NCBI RefSeq assembly: GCF_003315075.1
Contig: NZ_QNRJ01000002.1
Location: forward strand, 410,094 to 468,016
DNA length: 57,923 bases
Origin: Rossellomorea aquimaris
GTDB lineage: Bacteria > Bacillota > Bacilli > Bacillales > Bacillaceae_B
Reading direction: 5' to 3'
Shown here: positions 34,265 through 42,611 of the stretch, piece after piece
How positions within the stretch are numbered: the first letter of the stretch is position 1
Layout: each line of letters opens with the position of its first letter
Notes under the pieces: generated by a model
What the model saw: the letters and a program-made list of their open reading frames with translations, nothing else
Told to the model about the DNA's origin: nothing
The model's database searches: none
Translations under genes and position numbers: made by a program

Positions 34265-35047
34265 ATGATTCAAAAGATAGGTCTTGCTCAGATGGATATT
34301 GTGTTCGGACACCCAGAAGAAAACAAGAAAAAAGTAGAGAAATGGGTGAAAAAAGCAAGTGATGACGGCTGTGATACGGTTGTGCTCCCTGAGCTGTGGA
34401 CGACTGGATATGACCTTACAAGAATGGATGAAATCGCTGATGAAGGAGCAAAGGATTCAGCCTCCTTCCTGTCTGCCCTGTCAAAGAAATATTCCATTCA
34501 CATTGTAGGGGGTTCTGTTGCACAGAAAACGCAGGATGGGGTGTCCAACACCCTTTTAGTTACGAATTCAAAAGGCGAGTTGGTGAAAAAGTATTCGAAA
34601 CTTCACTTGTTTAAGCTGATGGATGAACATCATTATTTATTTCCTGGGCATGAAGATGGCATCTTCACCCTTCAAGACACAGAGATGGCGGGATTGATTT
34701 GTTACGACATCCGTTTCCCCGAATGGTTCAGAAAACAAGTTCTGCTAGGTGCCAAGGTTGTTTATGTCGTAGCAGAGTGGCCGGCAGCACGAATTGATCA
34801 CTGGCAGACCCTCTTAAGGGCAAGAGCGATTGAAAATCAATGCTTCGTGATCGCCTGCAACCGGGTGGGAAGCGACCCGAACAATGAATTCGGGGGTTGC
34901 TCCCTCATTATCGATCCCTGGGGAGAAATTCTTTCAAAGGGATCACAAATGGAAGAATTGGTTTCAGCTGAAATCAATTTACAGGAAGTAGATCGAGTCC
35001 GAAAACAGATTCCGATATTCCAGGATCGAAGACCGGATTTTTATTAG
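34265..35047 (+). CDS. mtnU: Nitrilase-family omega-amidase MtnU
   Basis: 260 aa carbon-nitrogen hydrolase. Catalytic triad visible: Glu in VVLPELW, Lys in SKLHLF, Cys in GLICYDIRFPEW. Probably hydrolyses 2-ketoglutaramate, the product of glutamine-dependent MtnE transamination, to 2-ketoglutarate and ammonia; this is established for related MtnU/Nit2 enzymes and inferred here. Start ATG 34265, six bases after GAGGTG; the GTG at 34256 is part of the ribosome site. Confidence 0.9.
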   Translation: MIQKIGLAQMDIVFGHPEENKKKVEKWVKKASDDGCDTVVLPELWTTGYDLTRMDEIADEGAKDSASFLSALSKKYSIHIVGGSVAQKTQDGVSNTLLVTNSKGELVKKYSKLHLFKLMDEHHYLFPGHEDGIFTLQDTEMAGLICYDIRFPEWFRKQVLLGAKVVYVVAEWPAARIDHWQTLLRARAIENQCFVIACNRVGSDPNNEFGGCSLIIDPWGEILSKGSQMEELVSAEINLQEVDRVRKQIPIFQDRRPDFY

Positions 35048-35071
35048 AAAGGTTATTTTTTCAAAAAAACG

Positions 35072-35101
35072 TTGACAGGGAAAATACTTCGATGGTACTA
35101 T
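35072..35101 (+). promoter_or_regulatory. Candidate sigma-A promoter of mtnKA
   Basis: TTGACA (35072-35077), 18-base spacer, TACTAT (35096-35101), about 50 bases before the S-box P1 stem. Confidence 0.6.
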
Positions 35102-35149
35102 TCAAATCAAATGAAACATTCTGAAAGTTTAATTAAATAGTTTACGCAA

Positions 35150-35358
35150 CTCTTATCAAGAGCTGGCTGAGGGATTTGGCCCTATGAAGCCCAGCAACCG
35201 ACCATAATTCCGTTGTAAAACGGGGCGCAGCATGCGCCGGATTGATTGATCCAGTAAGGCACGGTGCTAATTCCAACAGAAAGATAGTCTTTCTGAGAGA
35301 TAAGAGGCGACGAAGATACCTTCTTCAAGCCTCTTTCGAACATGGAAAGAGGCTTTTC
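35150..35358 (+). promoter_or_regulatory. SAM-I riboswitch of mtnKA with enlarged P3 arm
   Basis: P1 CTCTTATC (35150-35157) pairs with GATAAGAG (35300-35307). The core GGCTGAGGGATTTGGCCC, ATGAAGCCCAGCAACC and GGTGCTAATTCC is standard. Between CAACC and GGTGC the P3 arm is about 60 bases instead of roughly 10-20 and contains three successive small hairpins (35210-35223, 35224-35238, 35239-35252). A terminator follows: AAGCCTCTTTC/GAAAGAGGCTTTT at 35328-35358. Controls mtnK and mtnA by SAM-dependent termination. Confidence 0.93.
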
Positions 35359-35422
35359 TTATGCCACGGAAAAGCCTCCACAACACAGTCTCAATGTGAC
35401 TGTACTATAAGGAGGAACGACA

Positions 35423-36607
35423 ATGGCGATTACGAAACTCAATACATATCAACCACTTACTGAACAGTCGGCAACTGCGCTGGCGATTGGCTTAAGGATT
35501 TTTGAAGATGGCACTCTCTTAACGTGTGAAGAAATTGGAGACGGGAATTTAAATCTGGTCTTTCGTGTATTAGAACGGGAAACAGGTAAAGGAATCATCA
35601 TCAAACAAGCCCTTCCATATGCGAAGGTTGTAGGCGAAAGCTGGCCGTTGACAATCGAACGGGCAAGAATAGAAGCGAGTGCCCTTAAGCTTCAGCGATC
35701 AATTGTAGGGGATCTCGTTCCTGAGGTGTACTATTCTGATCCGACACTTGCGATTACAGTCATGGAAGATTTGAGCGCACTGACCATTGCCCGGGCCGGC
35801 CTTATCAAAGGGGAAAAGTATCCCCGGCTCTCCCATGACATTGGAACATTTTTAGCTAATACCTTATATTTCACCTCTGATTATGCCCTTCATCCTTTTA
35901 AGAAAAAGGAATACGTGAAAGAATTTTCAAATCCTGAGCTGTGCAAAATCACGGAGGACCTTGTATTCACGGATCCATTCTTCAATAGTGAAACCAATGA
36001 ATTTGAAGAAGAGCTTTCCCGGGACGTCCAACATTTATGGGATGATTTCACCTTGAAACTCGAGGTGGCCAAATTGAAAAAGAGCTTTCTTACTGAAGGA
36101 GAGGCCCTTCTTCATGGAGACCTTCATACGGGAAGCATCTTTGTAGATCAGAATCAAACGAAAGTGATTGATCCCGAGTTTGCCTTTTATGGACCGATCG
36201 GCTTTGATATCGGGCAGTTCATTGCCAACCTTATTTTCCAGGCCGTTTCAAAATCTGATGAGGAGGAAACGATTCTCTATCACATCGAGAATACGTGGAA
36301 CGTCTTCTCCACTGCGTTCTCCCGCCATTGGAAAGAAAGTGGAGACGCCTACACGAAAGTGAATGGCTACCTTGAATATGTATTGGAGAAGAGCTTCCAG
36401 GACAGCATCGGCTTTGCAGGATGTGAATGCATCAGAAGGACGATAGGCCTCGCTCATGTTGAAGATCTGGATGCTATCCCGGATAAAGAACGAAGATTAC
36501 AGGCAAAACGGAACTGCTTGACACTCGGTAAGGAACTGATTATAAAACGAAAACAGATCCATTCGATCGAAGAGCTCCTATCCGTAATAAAGTCCCATTC
36601 TGAATAA
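35423..36607 (+). CDS. mtnK: 5-methylthioribose kinase MtnK
   Basis: 394 aa, aminoglycoside-phosphotransferase-like fold. Catalytic loop [12 protein letters not shown] and metal loop [19 protein letters not shown]-lobe [14 protein letters not shown]. Phosphorylates methylthioribose at C1, the entry step of salvage. AAGGAGG lies upstream of the ATG. 16 bases separate it from mtnA, so mtnKA is one unit behind the S-box. Confidence 0.95.
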   Translation: MAITKLNTYQPLTEQSATALAIGLRIFEDGTLLTCEEIGDGNLNLVFRVLERETGKGIIIKQALPYAKVVGESWPLTIERARIEASALKLQRSIVGDLVPEVYYSDPTLAITVMEDLSALTIARAGLIKGEKYPRLSHDIGTFLANTLYFTSDYALHPFKKKEYVKEFSNPELCKITEDLVFTDPFFNSETNEFEEELSRDVQHLWDDFTLKLEVAKLKKSFLTEGEALLHGDLHTGSIFVDQNQTKVIDPEFAFYGPIGFDIGQFIANLIFQAVSKSDEEETILYHIENTWNVFSTAFSRHWKESGDAYTKVNGYLEYVLEKSFQDSIGFAGCECIRRTIGLAHVEDLDAIPDKERRLQAKRNCLTLGKELIIKRKQIHSIEELLSVIKSHSE

Positions 36608-36623
36608 CCAAAAGGAGACTATC

Positions 36624-37679
36624 ATGACACAAACATTGACCATTCCAACTTCACTAGAGTGGCATGAAGATTATTTACTGATTCTTAATCAACAAAAATT
36701 GCCTAACATAGTGGAATACATTAAACTGACGACCATTGAAGAGTATTATGATGCGATTATCACACTAAAAGTGAGAGGTGCACCTGCCATTGGCCTCACT
36801 GCTGCTTACGGTTTAGCCCAATCTGCATGTCAGTATGAAGTGAAAACGTTAGAGGAATTCATCGACCTGTTTCAACGTGAGAAAAAATATCTCGCCGCTT
36901 CACGCCCTACAGCAGTCAACCTGGTTTGGGCTTTGAACCGGTTGGAAAAGGTATTAGAGAAAGTTTCTTCTGTTAATGAAGCGAAAACCAATCTACTCCA
37001 TGCTGCCATCCAGCTTCATGCAGAAGACGAGGAAGTGTGCCGTCTTATAGGGGAAAATGGATTGAGTGTATTGAAGGATAAACAAATCGTAATGACCATC
37101 TGTAATGCCGGGTCCATTGCAACGAGTAAATACGGTACTGCCTTGGCCCCTTTTCATTTAGGAAGAGAAAAAGGAAAAGCGTTTCAGGTATATGCATGTG
37201 AGACACGTCCCGTTCTGCAGGGAGCCCGCCTGACCGCTTGGGAGTTACAGCAATCAGGGGTAGATGTCACCCTCATCACAGATAGCATGGCTGCCCATAC
37301 AATGAAGGAAAAAGGTGTAGAGGCCGTCATTGTCGGGGCTGACCGGATTTCTGCCAACGGGGATACGGCAAATAAAATAGGAACGTCCATGCTTGCCATT
37401 GTGTGTAAACATTTCAATATACCCTTTTATGTCGCTGCTCCTTCTTCTACTTTCGATCTATCCAGCTTAGACGGAAACGATATTCCCATAGAAGAGCGTA
37501 ACCGGGAAGAGATCACAACGATCGCCGGGACGTTGATCGCTCCAGAGAACGTTCATGTTTATAATCCTGCATTCGATGTGACACCTCATGAACTGATTAC
37601 CGGCATCATCACGGAAAAAGGTGTCCTGTATCCTCACTTCGAGGAAAGTATCCAACAAACCATAGGTATTGAACAATAG
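36624..37679 (+). CDS. mtnA: S-methyl-5-thioribose-1-phosphate isomerase MtnA
   Basis: 351 aa, eIF2B-like isomerase family. Catalytic Cys in [16 protein letters not shown] and catalytic Asp in [19 protein letters not shown]-terminal [18 protein letters not shown] is a family hallmark. Converts methylthioribose-1-P to methylthioribulose-1-P. AAAGGAG precedes the ATG; terminator directly after the stop. Confidence 0.96.
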   Translation: MTQTLTIPTSLEWHEDYLLILNQQKLPNIVEYIKLTTIEEYYDAIITLKVRGAPAIGLTAAYGLAQSACQYEVKTLEEFIDLFQREKKYLAASRPTAVNLVWALNRLEKVLEKVSSVNEAKTNLLHAAIQLHAEDEEVCRLIGENGLSVLKDKQIVMTICNAGSIATSKYGTALAPFHLGREKGKAFQVYACETRPVLQGARLTAWELQQSGVDVTLITDSMAAHTMKEKGVEAVIVGADRISANGDTANKIGTSMLAIVCKHFNIPFYVAAPSSTFDLSSLDGNDIPIEERNREEITTIAGTLIAPENVHVYNPAFDVTPHELITGIITEKGVLYPHFEESIQQTIGIEQ

Positions 37680-37683
37680 CGAA

Positions 37684-37718
37684 AAGAAGAGCAAGAGATT
37701 CCTCCTGCTCTTCTTTTG
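37684..37718 (+). terminator. Terminator of mtnKA
   Basis: AAGAAGAGCA/TGCTCTTCTT stem, 12-base loop, followed by TTG; 5 bases after the mtnA stop. Confidence 0.75.
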
Positions 37719-37736
37719 ACTTTCAAATTATTACCC

Positions 37737-38324
37737 CTATAACTTTGCCGACGCCCACATTTCCCTCGGATTCACTTCATAAATGCTATTTTCCCGATAC
37801 ATAAACTGATGAATGATAAATTCTCTTCTTAAGGTTGCAAAGTCTTCATGAAATTGCTGAATATATTCATTCAAATCTTTTTCCTTATATTTTTCTCCCA
37901 CTTTTAATCCTTCCACCATATGCTCGAGGATGTATAATTTCTTTTTTTGTTGAGAAGGAATATTTTTGATTCGCCCATTTTTCTCCAGGAAATTATTCAT
38001 CACCTTCTGCTTTTCTTTCATTCGTTTTTCTTCCATCTTACTGTCCCCTTTCTCATCATGAGCGAACTGATGAAGAACACTCCCATGATGACTCAGTACC
38101 TTTTTATTCAAATAGTAGTAAACCGTGTTCTTCTCTCTTCGTGAATAAACAAGATTGCACTCTTTGAGTTTCGTTAGATGATGGGATATTGTCGGGGCGG
38201 TGAGTCCAAGTTTTCCCGCAATCGCTCCTACGTGCAGTCTTTCTGATGCCAGTAAATAGACAATCTTGATCCGGGTCGGGTCCCCCATCGTTTTATGAAA
38301 AGCTACCTGCTTACTTAATTGCAA
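37737..38324 (-). CDS. ArsR-type regulator with C-terminal DUF2087
   Basis: 195 aa. ArsR winged helix (about 5-85: FHKTMGDPTRIKIVYLLA, LGLTAPTISHHLTKLKE) with no evident metal-binding Cys, a charged linker, then a DUF2087-like domain (about 115-190) ending REFIIHQFMYRENSIYEVNP. The combination is common in Bacillus, with unknown ligand. TTG start at 38324, GGGGGG three to four bases upstream. The promoter region just upstream holds a perfect 40-bp palindrome, presumably its operator. Confidence 0.85.
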   Translation of the reverse strand: MQLSKQVAFHKTMGDPTRIKIVYLLASERLHVGAIAGKLGLTAPTISHHLTKLKECNLVYSRREKNTVYYYLNKKVLSHHGSVLHQFAHDEKGDSKMEEKRMKEKQKVMNNFLEKNGRIKNIPSQQKKKLYILEHMVEGLKVGEKYKEKDLNEYIQQFHEDFATLRREFIIHQFMYRENSIYEVNPREMWASAKL

Positions 38325-38339
38325 CAGGTCCCCCCCTTT

Positions 38340-38379
38340 CTATTTAGATTAGTATCTAATTAGATACTAATCTAAATAG
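38340..38379. promoter_or_regulatory. Perfect 40-bp palindrome, likely ArsR-type operator
   Basis: CTATTTAGATTAGTATCTAA (38340-38359) is followed at once by its exact reverse complement (38360-38379), with no mismatch and no spacer. It sits five bases upstream of the G-rich ribosome site of the ArsR-DUF2087 gene. AT-rich and without a T tract, so not a terminator. Best read as tandem or nested operator half-sites for autorepression. Confidence 0.75.
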
Positions 38380-38400
38380 TGAAAAAAATCAATCACTAAT

Positions 38401-38437
38401 AAAAAAAACAGGCCTTCTCCTTATGGAAAATGCCTGT
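38401..38437 (-). terminator. Terminator of kinE-ogt
   Basis: ACAGGC/GCCTGT with inner TCC/GGA pairing, minus-strand run of Ts (A tract 38401-38408). Just beyond the ogt stop. Confidence 0.75.
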
Positions 38438-38445
38438 AACTGAGT

Positions 38446-38907
38446 CTATTTTTCTAACAACAGTAAGATTTGTTTCTTATCCACCTGCTTACCGGCATAG
38501 CCTGTAAGTGTGTTATTCTTTCCGATGACACGGTGACATGGGATGATGATGGGAAATCGATTGGCTTTATTCGCTTGTCCCACTGCCCTTACAGCTTTGG
38601 GTCTTTGAATCGCTAAGGCTACATCCTGGTAAGACCAGGTTTCACCAAATGGAATCTCCTGCAGGATTTTCCATACTTCTTTCTGAAAAGCTGTTCCTTC
38701 TATCTTTAAAGGAAGATCAAATTCTCTTCTCTCTCCTTTAAAGAATTGGCTGATTTGTTCTTGTGCAACCTTTAATATCGGATGATCCGTGTCAGAATCC
38801 GCTTTCCCTTCATCTTCCACAAACTGTACCGAAATAAGATGGCTCTGATCTGCTTGAAGCTCTAATTTCCCAATCGGGCTCTCCATCACAATAGCATGAA
38901 ATGACAT
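38446..38907 (-). CDS. ogt: Methylated-DNA-protein-cysteine methyltransferase
   Basis: 153 aa. Acceptor Cys124 in IIPCHRVIG; DNA-binding helix region with RAVGQANKANRFPI carrying the Arg finger; TGYAGKQVDKKQILLL at the C-terminus. Repairs O6-alkylguanine by irreversible self-alkylation. 14 bases downstream of kinE on the same strand, so probably co-transcribed; same order as in B. subtilis. Confidence 0.93.
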   Translation of the reverse strand: MSFHAIVMESPIGKLELQADQSHLISVQFVEDEGKADSDTDHPILKVAQEQISQFFKGERREFDLPLKIEGTAFQKEVWKILQEIPFGETWSYQDVALAIQRPKAVRAVGQANKANRFPIIIPCHRVIGKNNTLTGYAGKQVDKKQILLLLEK

Positions 38908-38921
38908 GTTGCAGGACTCCT

Positions 38922-41075
38922 TTAAGATTTAGGTAGATAAATGTGGAAAATCGTTCCTTCCCCTACGATACTCTCAACCTGAACGATTCCTTTATGCTCT
39001 TTAATAATTTTAAAGCTTACCATCAGTCCAAGTCCAGTTCCCCGTTCCTTCGTTGTGTAAAAAGGTTCACCAAGCTTTTTAATCTTATCCTTTGATATCC
39101 CGCCACCCTGGTCTTTAATGCGAATGTGAATCATTTCATCATCCGTCTCTTGGATCCGGATGGAAATGAACCCACCGTCCGTCATGACTTCAATCGCATT
39201 CTTGATGACATTAATGAATACCTGCTTTAACTGATTGGGCTCTGCGATGATGGTCGGGAGGTCCGCTTGGTAGCTCTCCTCGTACTGAACGTTATGCATG
39301 ACTGCCTGAGCACTTAATAGTTCAACGGTATCTTTCATGATCCTGATTAAATTCGTTTCTTGATATTGAATTGCCTGTGGCTTTGCTAATACCAGAAACT
39401 CAGTTATGATGGATTCAATTCTCTGAAACTCAGAAGTAATCACATTAAAGTACATCTCATGATCTTGACCCACACTATTTTCCAACAATTGAATAAAGCC
39501 TTTAAGGGCGGTCATCGGATTTCTGATTTCATGGGCAATCCCTGCAGCAAGCTCTCCAACCACACTCAATGTATCTGACTTTCTCAATTGCTCTTGCATT
39601 TCAATTTGTTCTGTAATGTCACGAATGATCGTTAAATTTAAATTAGAGAGCAGATTGTACTTGGATGACAGCTCAATGTATTGAACCTTATCCCTATGAG
39701 AAGTCAATGTTTTTAAAAATGTCGCCTGTCCGTCTTCTTTCAATTGTTGTAAGTATTCATCATATGATTCTTCATCGGGTTCTATATTCAATATTTCACG
39801 TACATCTTTACCAATTAAGTGATCTTTCTCGATATCAATGATCTTACTCACTTCAGGATTTGCGTCTACGACAACATAATTGTGATTGGTAAGAATCAGG
39901 CCGTCCAATGAACCTTCGAAGATCTTCCTGAACCTCTCCTCGCTTTCCCGTAATTCCTTCTCCATTTGATAACGCTCACTGACATTTCGGAAGATCGTCA
40001 TATTATACCCATCAACGGAATGAAGCTTAGAAGTGAATTCCAAATGCTTCAACTGATTGTTAGGCATTAGAAACAATACTTCATCCCTTACAGCACCGCT
40101 CCTGTTTAACTGTTCCATGACCAAATCAAACTTTTGGCTTTCCAGCGGATAAACAAAGTCACGGATCCTTTTTGAAAGAAGCTCTGAAAGGGAGCATTCA
40201 AAGATCTTCAGGGCAGAAGTGTTCGCTTTAAGTACTCTGCCATCCTGATCCCATAACACAATCGCATCAATCGCTTCTTCGAATAAACCTTTAAACAACT
40301 CTTCGTTTCTTTTTAATTGAATCTCCATCTGCCTCTTCTCGGTTACATCCCTAAGGATGGCCATATGAAGCTTGTGATGCACATACGGACTTGTCGTAAA
40401 TTCCACAATTGAAATGCTGTGTGATTTCTTTATAGGAATTTCCCCACGGGCTTTTTTGTTTTGAGCAATCAGTTCTTTTATCTTTTCAACCTTATAATGG
40501 GCATTTTCAGGGATAAATGAGCTTATGTTCCTGTTTGTGATTTCATCCTTTTCCAATCCGACCTGTGAACTGAACGCCTGATTCACGTCGTTAATATTTC
40601 CTTCAATATCAAAGAGAACAATTCCTTCTGATGCATTTTGAAAGATATTCGATAACAAATGGACATTCATATGATCTTTCCGCTCTTTTTCCTTTAGTGC
40701 CGTTACATCCTTGAAATACAGATAGGCATTAGGGGAAATGGTCGATTTTTTAAGCAATAGTTCAATATGGATGATTTTCTTATCACTAATATTCATCAAG
40801 GTTTCATCTTCAAGGTTCGTTCCTGTTTCCATTACTTCCTGATAATGAGCCACAATCGGGGCCGGAACTGAAGAAAAAAAGTTGCTGAACAGTGTGCCTG
40901 CAATCCTTTCCTTCGAGGTCTCGAGCGTTTCACATGCTCCTTCATTGGCAAAGACAATTTTCAACTCTTTATTGATCACGAACATCGGCATGGGTGATGC
41001 TAAGCAAATTTCCCTATCGACGGGATGACATTCTTCCTTATTCAGCTCTTTCTGTAATTCACTACTATTAGTCAT
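38922..41075 (-). CDS. kinE: Multi-PAS sensor histidine kinase KinE
   Basis: 717 aa (B. subtilis KinE about 738). No membrane segment. Four PAS-like domains in tandem (about 20-130, 140-250, 260-375, 380-495), dimerisation/phospho-acceptor domain with GIAHEIRNPMTALKGF, then HATPase: N box FINVIKNAIEVM, G1 IKDQGGGIS, G2 GTGLGLMVSF. Feeds the sporulation phosphorelay (Spo0F) in B. subtilis as a minor kinase. Neighbours ogt and ykrP match B. subtilis, which supports the orthology. Confidence 0.88.
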   Translation of the reverse strand: MTNSSELQKELNKEECHPVDREICLASPMPMFVINKELKIVFANEGACETLETSKERIAGTLFSNFFSSVPAPIVAHYQEVMETGTNLEDETLMNISDKKIIHIELLLKKSTISPNAYLYFKDVTALKEKERKDHMNVHLLSNIFQNASEGIVLFDIEGNINDVNQAFSSQVGLEKDEITNRNISSFIPENAHYKVEKIKELIAQNKKARGEIPIKKSHSISIVEFTTSPYVHHKLHMAILRDVTEKRQMEIQLKRNEELFKGLFEEAIDAIVLWDQDGRVLKANTSALKIFECSLSELLSKRIRDFVYPLESQKFDLVMEQLNRSGAVRDEVLFLMPNNQLKHLEFTSKLHSVDGYNMTIFRNVSERYQMEKELRESEERFRKIFEGSLDGLILTNHNYVVVDANPEVSKIIDIEKDHLIGKDVREILNIEPDEESYDEYLQQLKEDGQATFLKTLTSHRDKVQYIELSSKYNLLSNLNLTIIRDITEQIEMQEQLRKSDTLSVVGELAAGIAHEIRNPMTALKGFIQLLENSVGQDHEMYFNVITSEFQRIESIITEFLVLAKPQAIQYQETNLIRIMKDTVELLSAQAVMHNVQYEESYQADLPTIIAEPNQLKQVFINVIKNAIEVMTDGGFISIRIQETDDEMIHIRIKDQGGGISKDKIKKLGEPFYTTKERGTGLGLMVSFKIIKEHKGIVQVESIVGEGTIFHIYLPKS

Positions 41076-41245
41076 TTCTTCATCCCCTTACTATTTTAAA
41101 AGACGACTATTGGCTCAGGTCATTATAGAGTTCGCATAGCTTCCCATACTTTTGGTGATAATTAACAGTGAAATTCATGTTTTACTCATTGTATCCTAGG
41201 GTAAGAATGAATTAGGATAAATCTTTTCTAAGAGATGGTGAAGAT

Positions 41246-42271
41246 ATGAAACAACGTGACTATTACTTCGACAATGCCAAATTCATTTTGATCTTCCTGG
41301 TTGTATTTGGACATTTGATCCGGTCCTATATAGAAAGCGATCCCTTTATCCTTTCTCTGTACAAAACGCTTTACACCTTCCACATGCCAGCCTTCATTCT
41401 TGTGGCAGGGTTATTCGCAAAAGGATTTTATAAAAAGGGATATATTCAAAAACTGGCGAAAAGGTTAATACTTCCTTACATTGCGTTTCAATTGATCTAC
41501 ACGGTGTATTACTACTTTCTTTATCAGAAATCAACATTTGAAGTGGATCCACTGAATCCGCACTGGTCATTATGGTTTCTCATCAGTTTATTCTGTTGGA
41601 ACGCATTATTGTATGTTTTCATCAAGTGGTTTAAGTTCAAGCCCGCCGTCGGTTTGACAATCGCTTTTTCCATCGGCCTGCTTGTAGGATTTGCTGATGT
41701 CATTTCAAACTATCTAAGTCTGTCCAGAACATTTGTTTTCTTTCCGATTTTCCTGATGGGCTATTACTTGGATAAGGAGCACTTCGAATATTTTAAAACG
41801 AGTAAAGCTCGTATAGTGGCAGGTACATTATTTGTTCTTGTATTTTTAGGAATGTATTTCATCCCTGAATTCTCCGATAAATGGTTACTCGGCTCTAAGC
41901 CGTATGGAGACTTCGAAGGGAACAACACCATCAGTTTAGCGGTTAGGGCATTTGTTTACCTGCTGAACGTTGTGATGGTCTTTAGCTTCTTTACCTTTGT
42001 CCCTACGAAAAGAAGGTTCTTCACTAAATGGGGCAAAAATACGCTATATGTATACTTGCTCCACGGCTTTCTTATCCGATTATTCCGGGAAAGCCAGCTG
42101 AAGGATACCATTGATCCCACTACGAGTTTATTAGTCTTACTCGGTGTATCATTGGTTATGACCATGATTTTCTCGACAAAGTTATTCACAAGCCTAACGC
42201 AACCGATAGTGGAATTTAAATCAACCAAACTCCAGAAACTTCTTTCAAAGAGAGAAATGAAAACAAGATAA
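41246..42271 (+). CDS. ykrP: Acyltransferase-3 family membrane protein YkrP
   Basis: 341 aa with about 10 membrane helices. Start MKQRDYYFDNAKFILIFLVV with FGHLIR carrying the conserved His of acyltransferase-3 proteins. O-acylation of a surface or secreted polymer is the usual role; substrate not known. B. subtilis YkrP is next to kinE in the same way. Divergent from kinE; GATGGTGA upstream of ATG. Ends at the terminator 42282-42322. Confidence 0.83.
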   Translation: MKQRDYYFDNAKFILIFLVVFGHLIRSYIESDPFILSLYKTLYTFHMPAFILVAGLFAKGFYKKGYIQKLAKRLILPYIAFQLIYTVYYYFLYQKSTFEVDPLNPHWSLWFLISLFCWNALLYVFIKWFKFKPAVGLTIAFSIGLLVGFADVISNYLSLSRTFVFFPIFLMGYYLDKEHFEYFKTSKARIVAGTLFVLVFLGMYFIPEFSDKWLLGSKPYGDFEGNNTISLAVRAFVYLLNVVMVFSFFTFVPTKRRFFTKWGKNTLYVYLLHGFLIRLFRESQLKDTIDPTTSLLVLLGVSLVMTMIFSTKLFTSLTQPIVEFKSTKLQKLLSKREMKTR

Positions 42272-42281
42272 ACCTCACTAG

Positions 42282-42322
42282 AAAGGGCTGACCCAATAGC
42301 AGACACGGGTCAGTCCCTTTTC
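42282..42322 (+). terminator. Terminator of ykrP
   Basis: AAAGGGCTGACCC pairs with GGGTCAGTCCCTTT (one bulge), followed by TTC. Confidence 0.75.
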
Positions 42323-42467
42323 ATGAGTATCTATTCTCTTAAGGTATGCATCGATCATCCTTCTACACAATTTTCAAAAAAACTAACTATTTTATTATAC
42401 TATTCGTAACTTTTCCTTAAATTCCTTCTAATACTTACAATAAATTTAAATTCATTCCAGACAAACA

Positions 42468-42611
42468 TTGAGCTTTTTCTCTTCCTTAGATAAAATGATA
42501 ATCAGTACGGTTAATATTAGATGTACGAACATCTCGTATATGTTGGAAAATATGGTTTACAATGGTTCACATGGCTCATCCATGTGAGGTTAGTATAAAA
42601 GGAGCTTATTT
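42468..42611 (+). promoter_or_regulatory. Promoter and structured leader of the radical SAM gene
   Basis: TTGAGC (42468-42473), 17 bases, TAAAAT (42491-42496) predicts a start near 42503 and a leader of about 108 bases. It holds three hairpins: AGATGT-ACGA-ACATCT (42518-42533); GTTGGAAA/TTTACAAT around ATATGG (42542-42563); and TCACATGG-CTCAT-CCATGTGA (42567-42587). It ends in AAAAGGAG. The middle loop recalls purine riboswitches, but their P1 stem and conserved TCTACC/GGACTA junctions are absent. Function unassigned. Confidence 0.5.

Noticed and set aside
35242..35463. 73-aa plus-strand frame after the S-box core
   Set aside because: It lies inside the mtnK riboswitch, terminator and the first codons of mtnK; no ribosome site and no family resemblance.
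42503..42611. Purine riboswitch before the radical SAM gene
   Set aside because: ATATGG in a P2-like loop fits, but no P1 stem closes the element and the conserved TCTACC and GGACTA junctions are missing; kept only as an unassigned leader.
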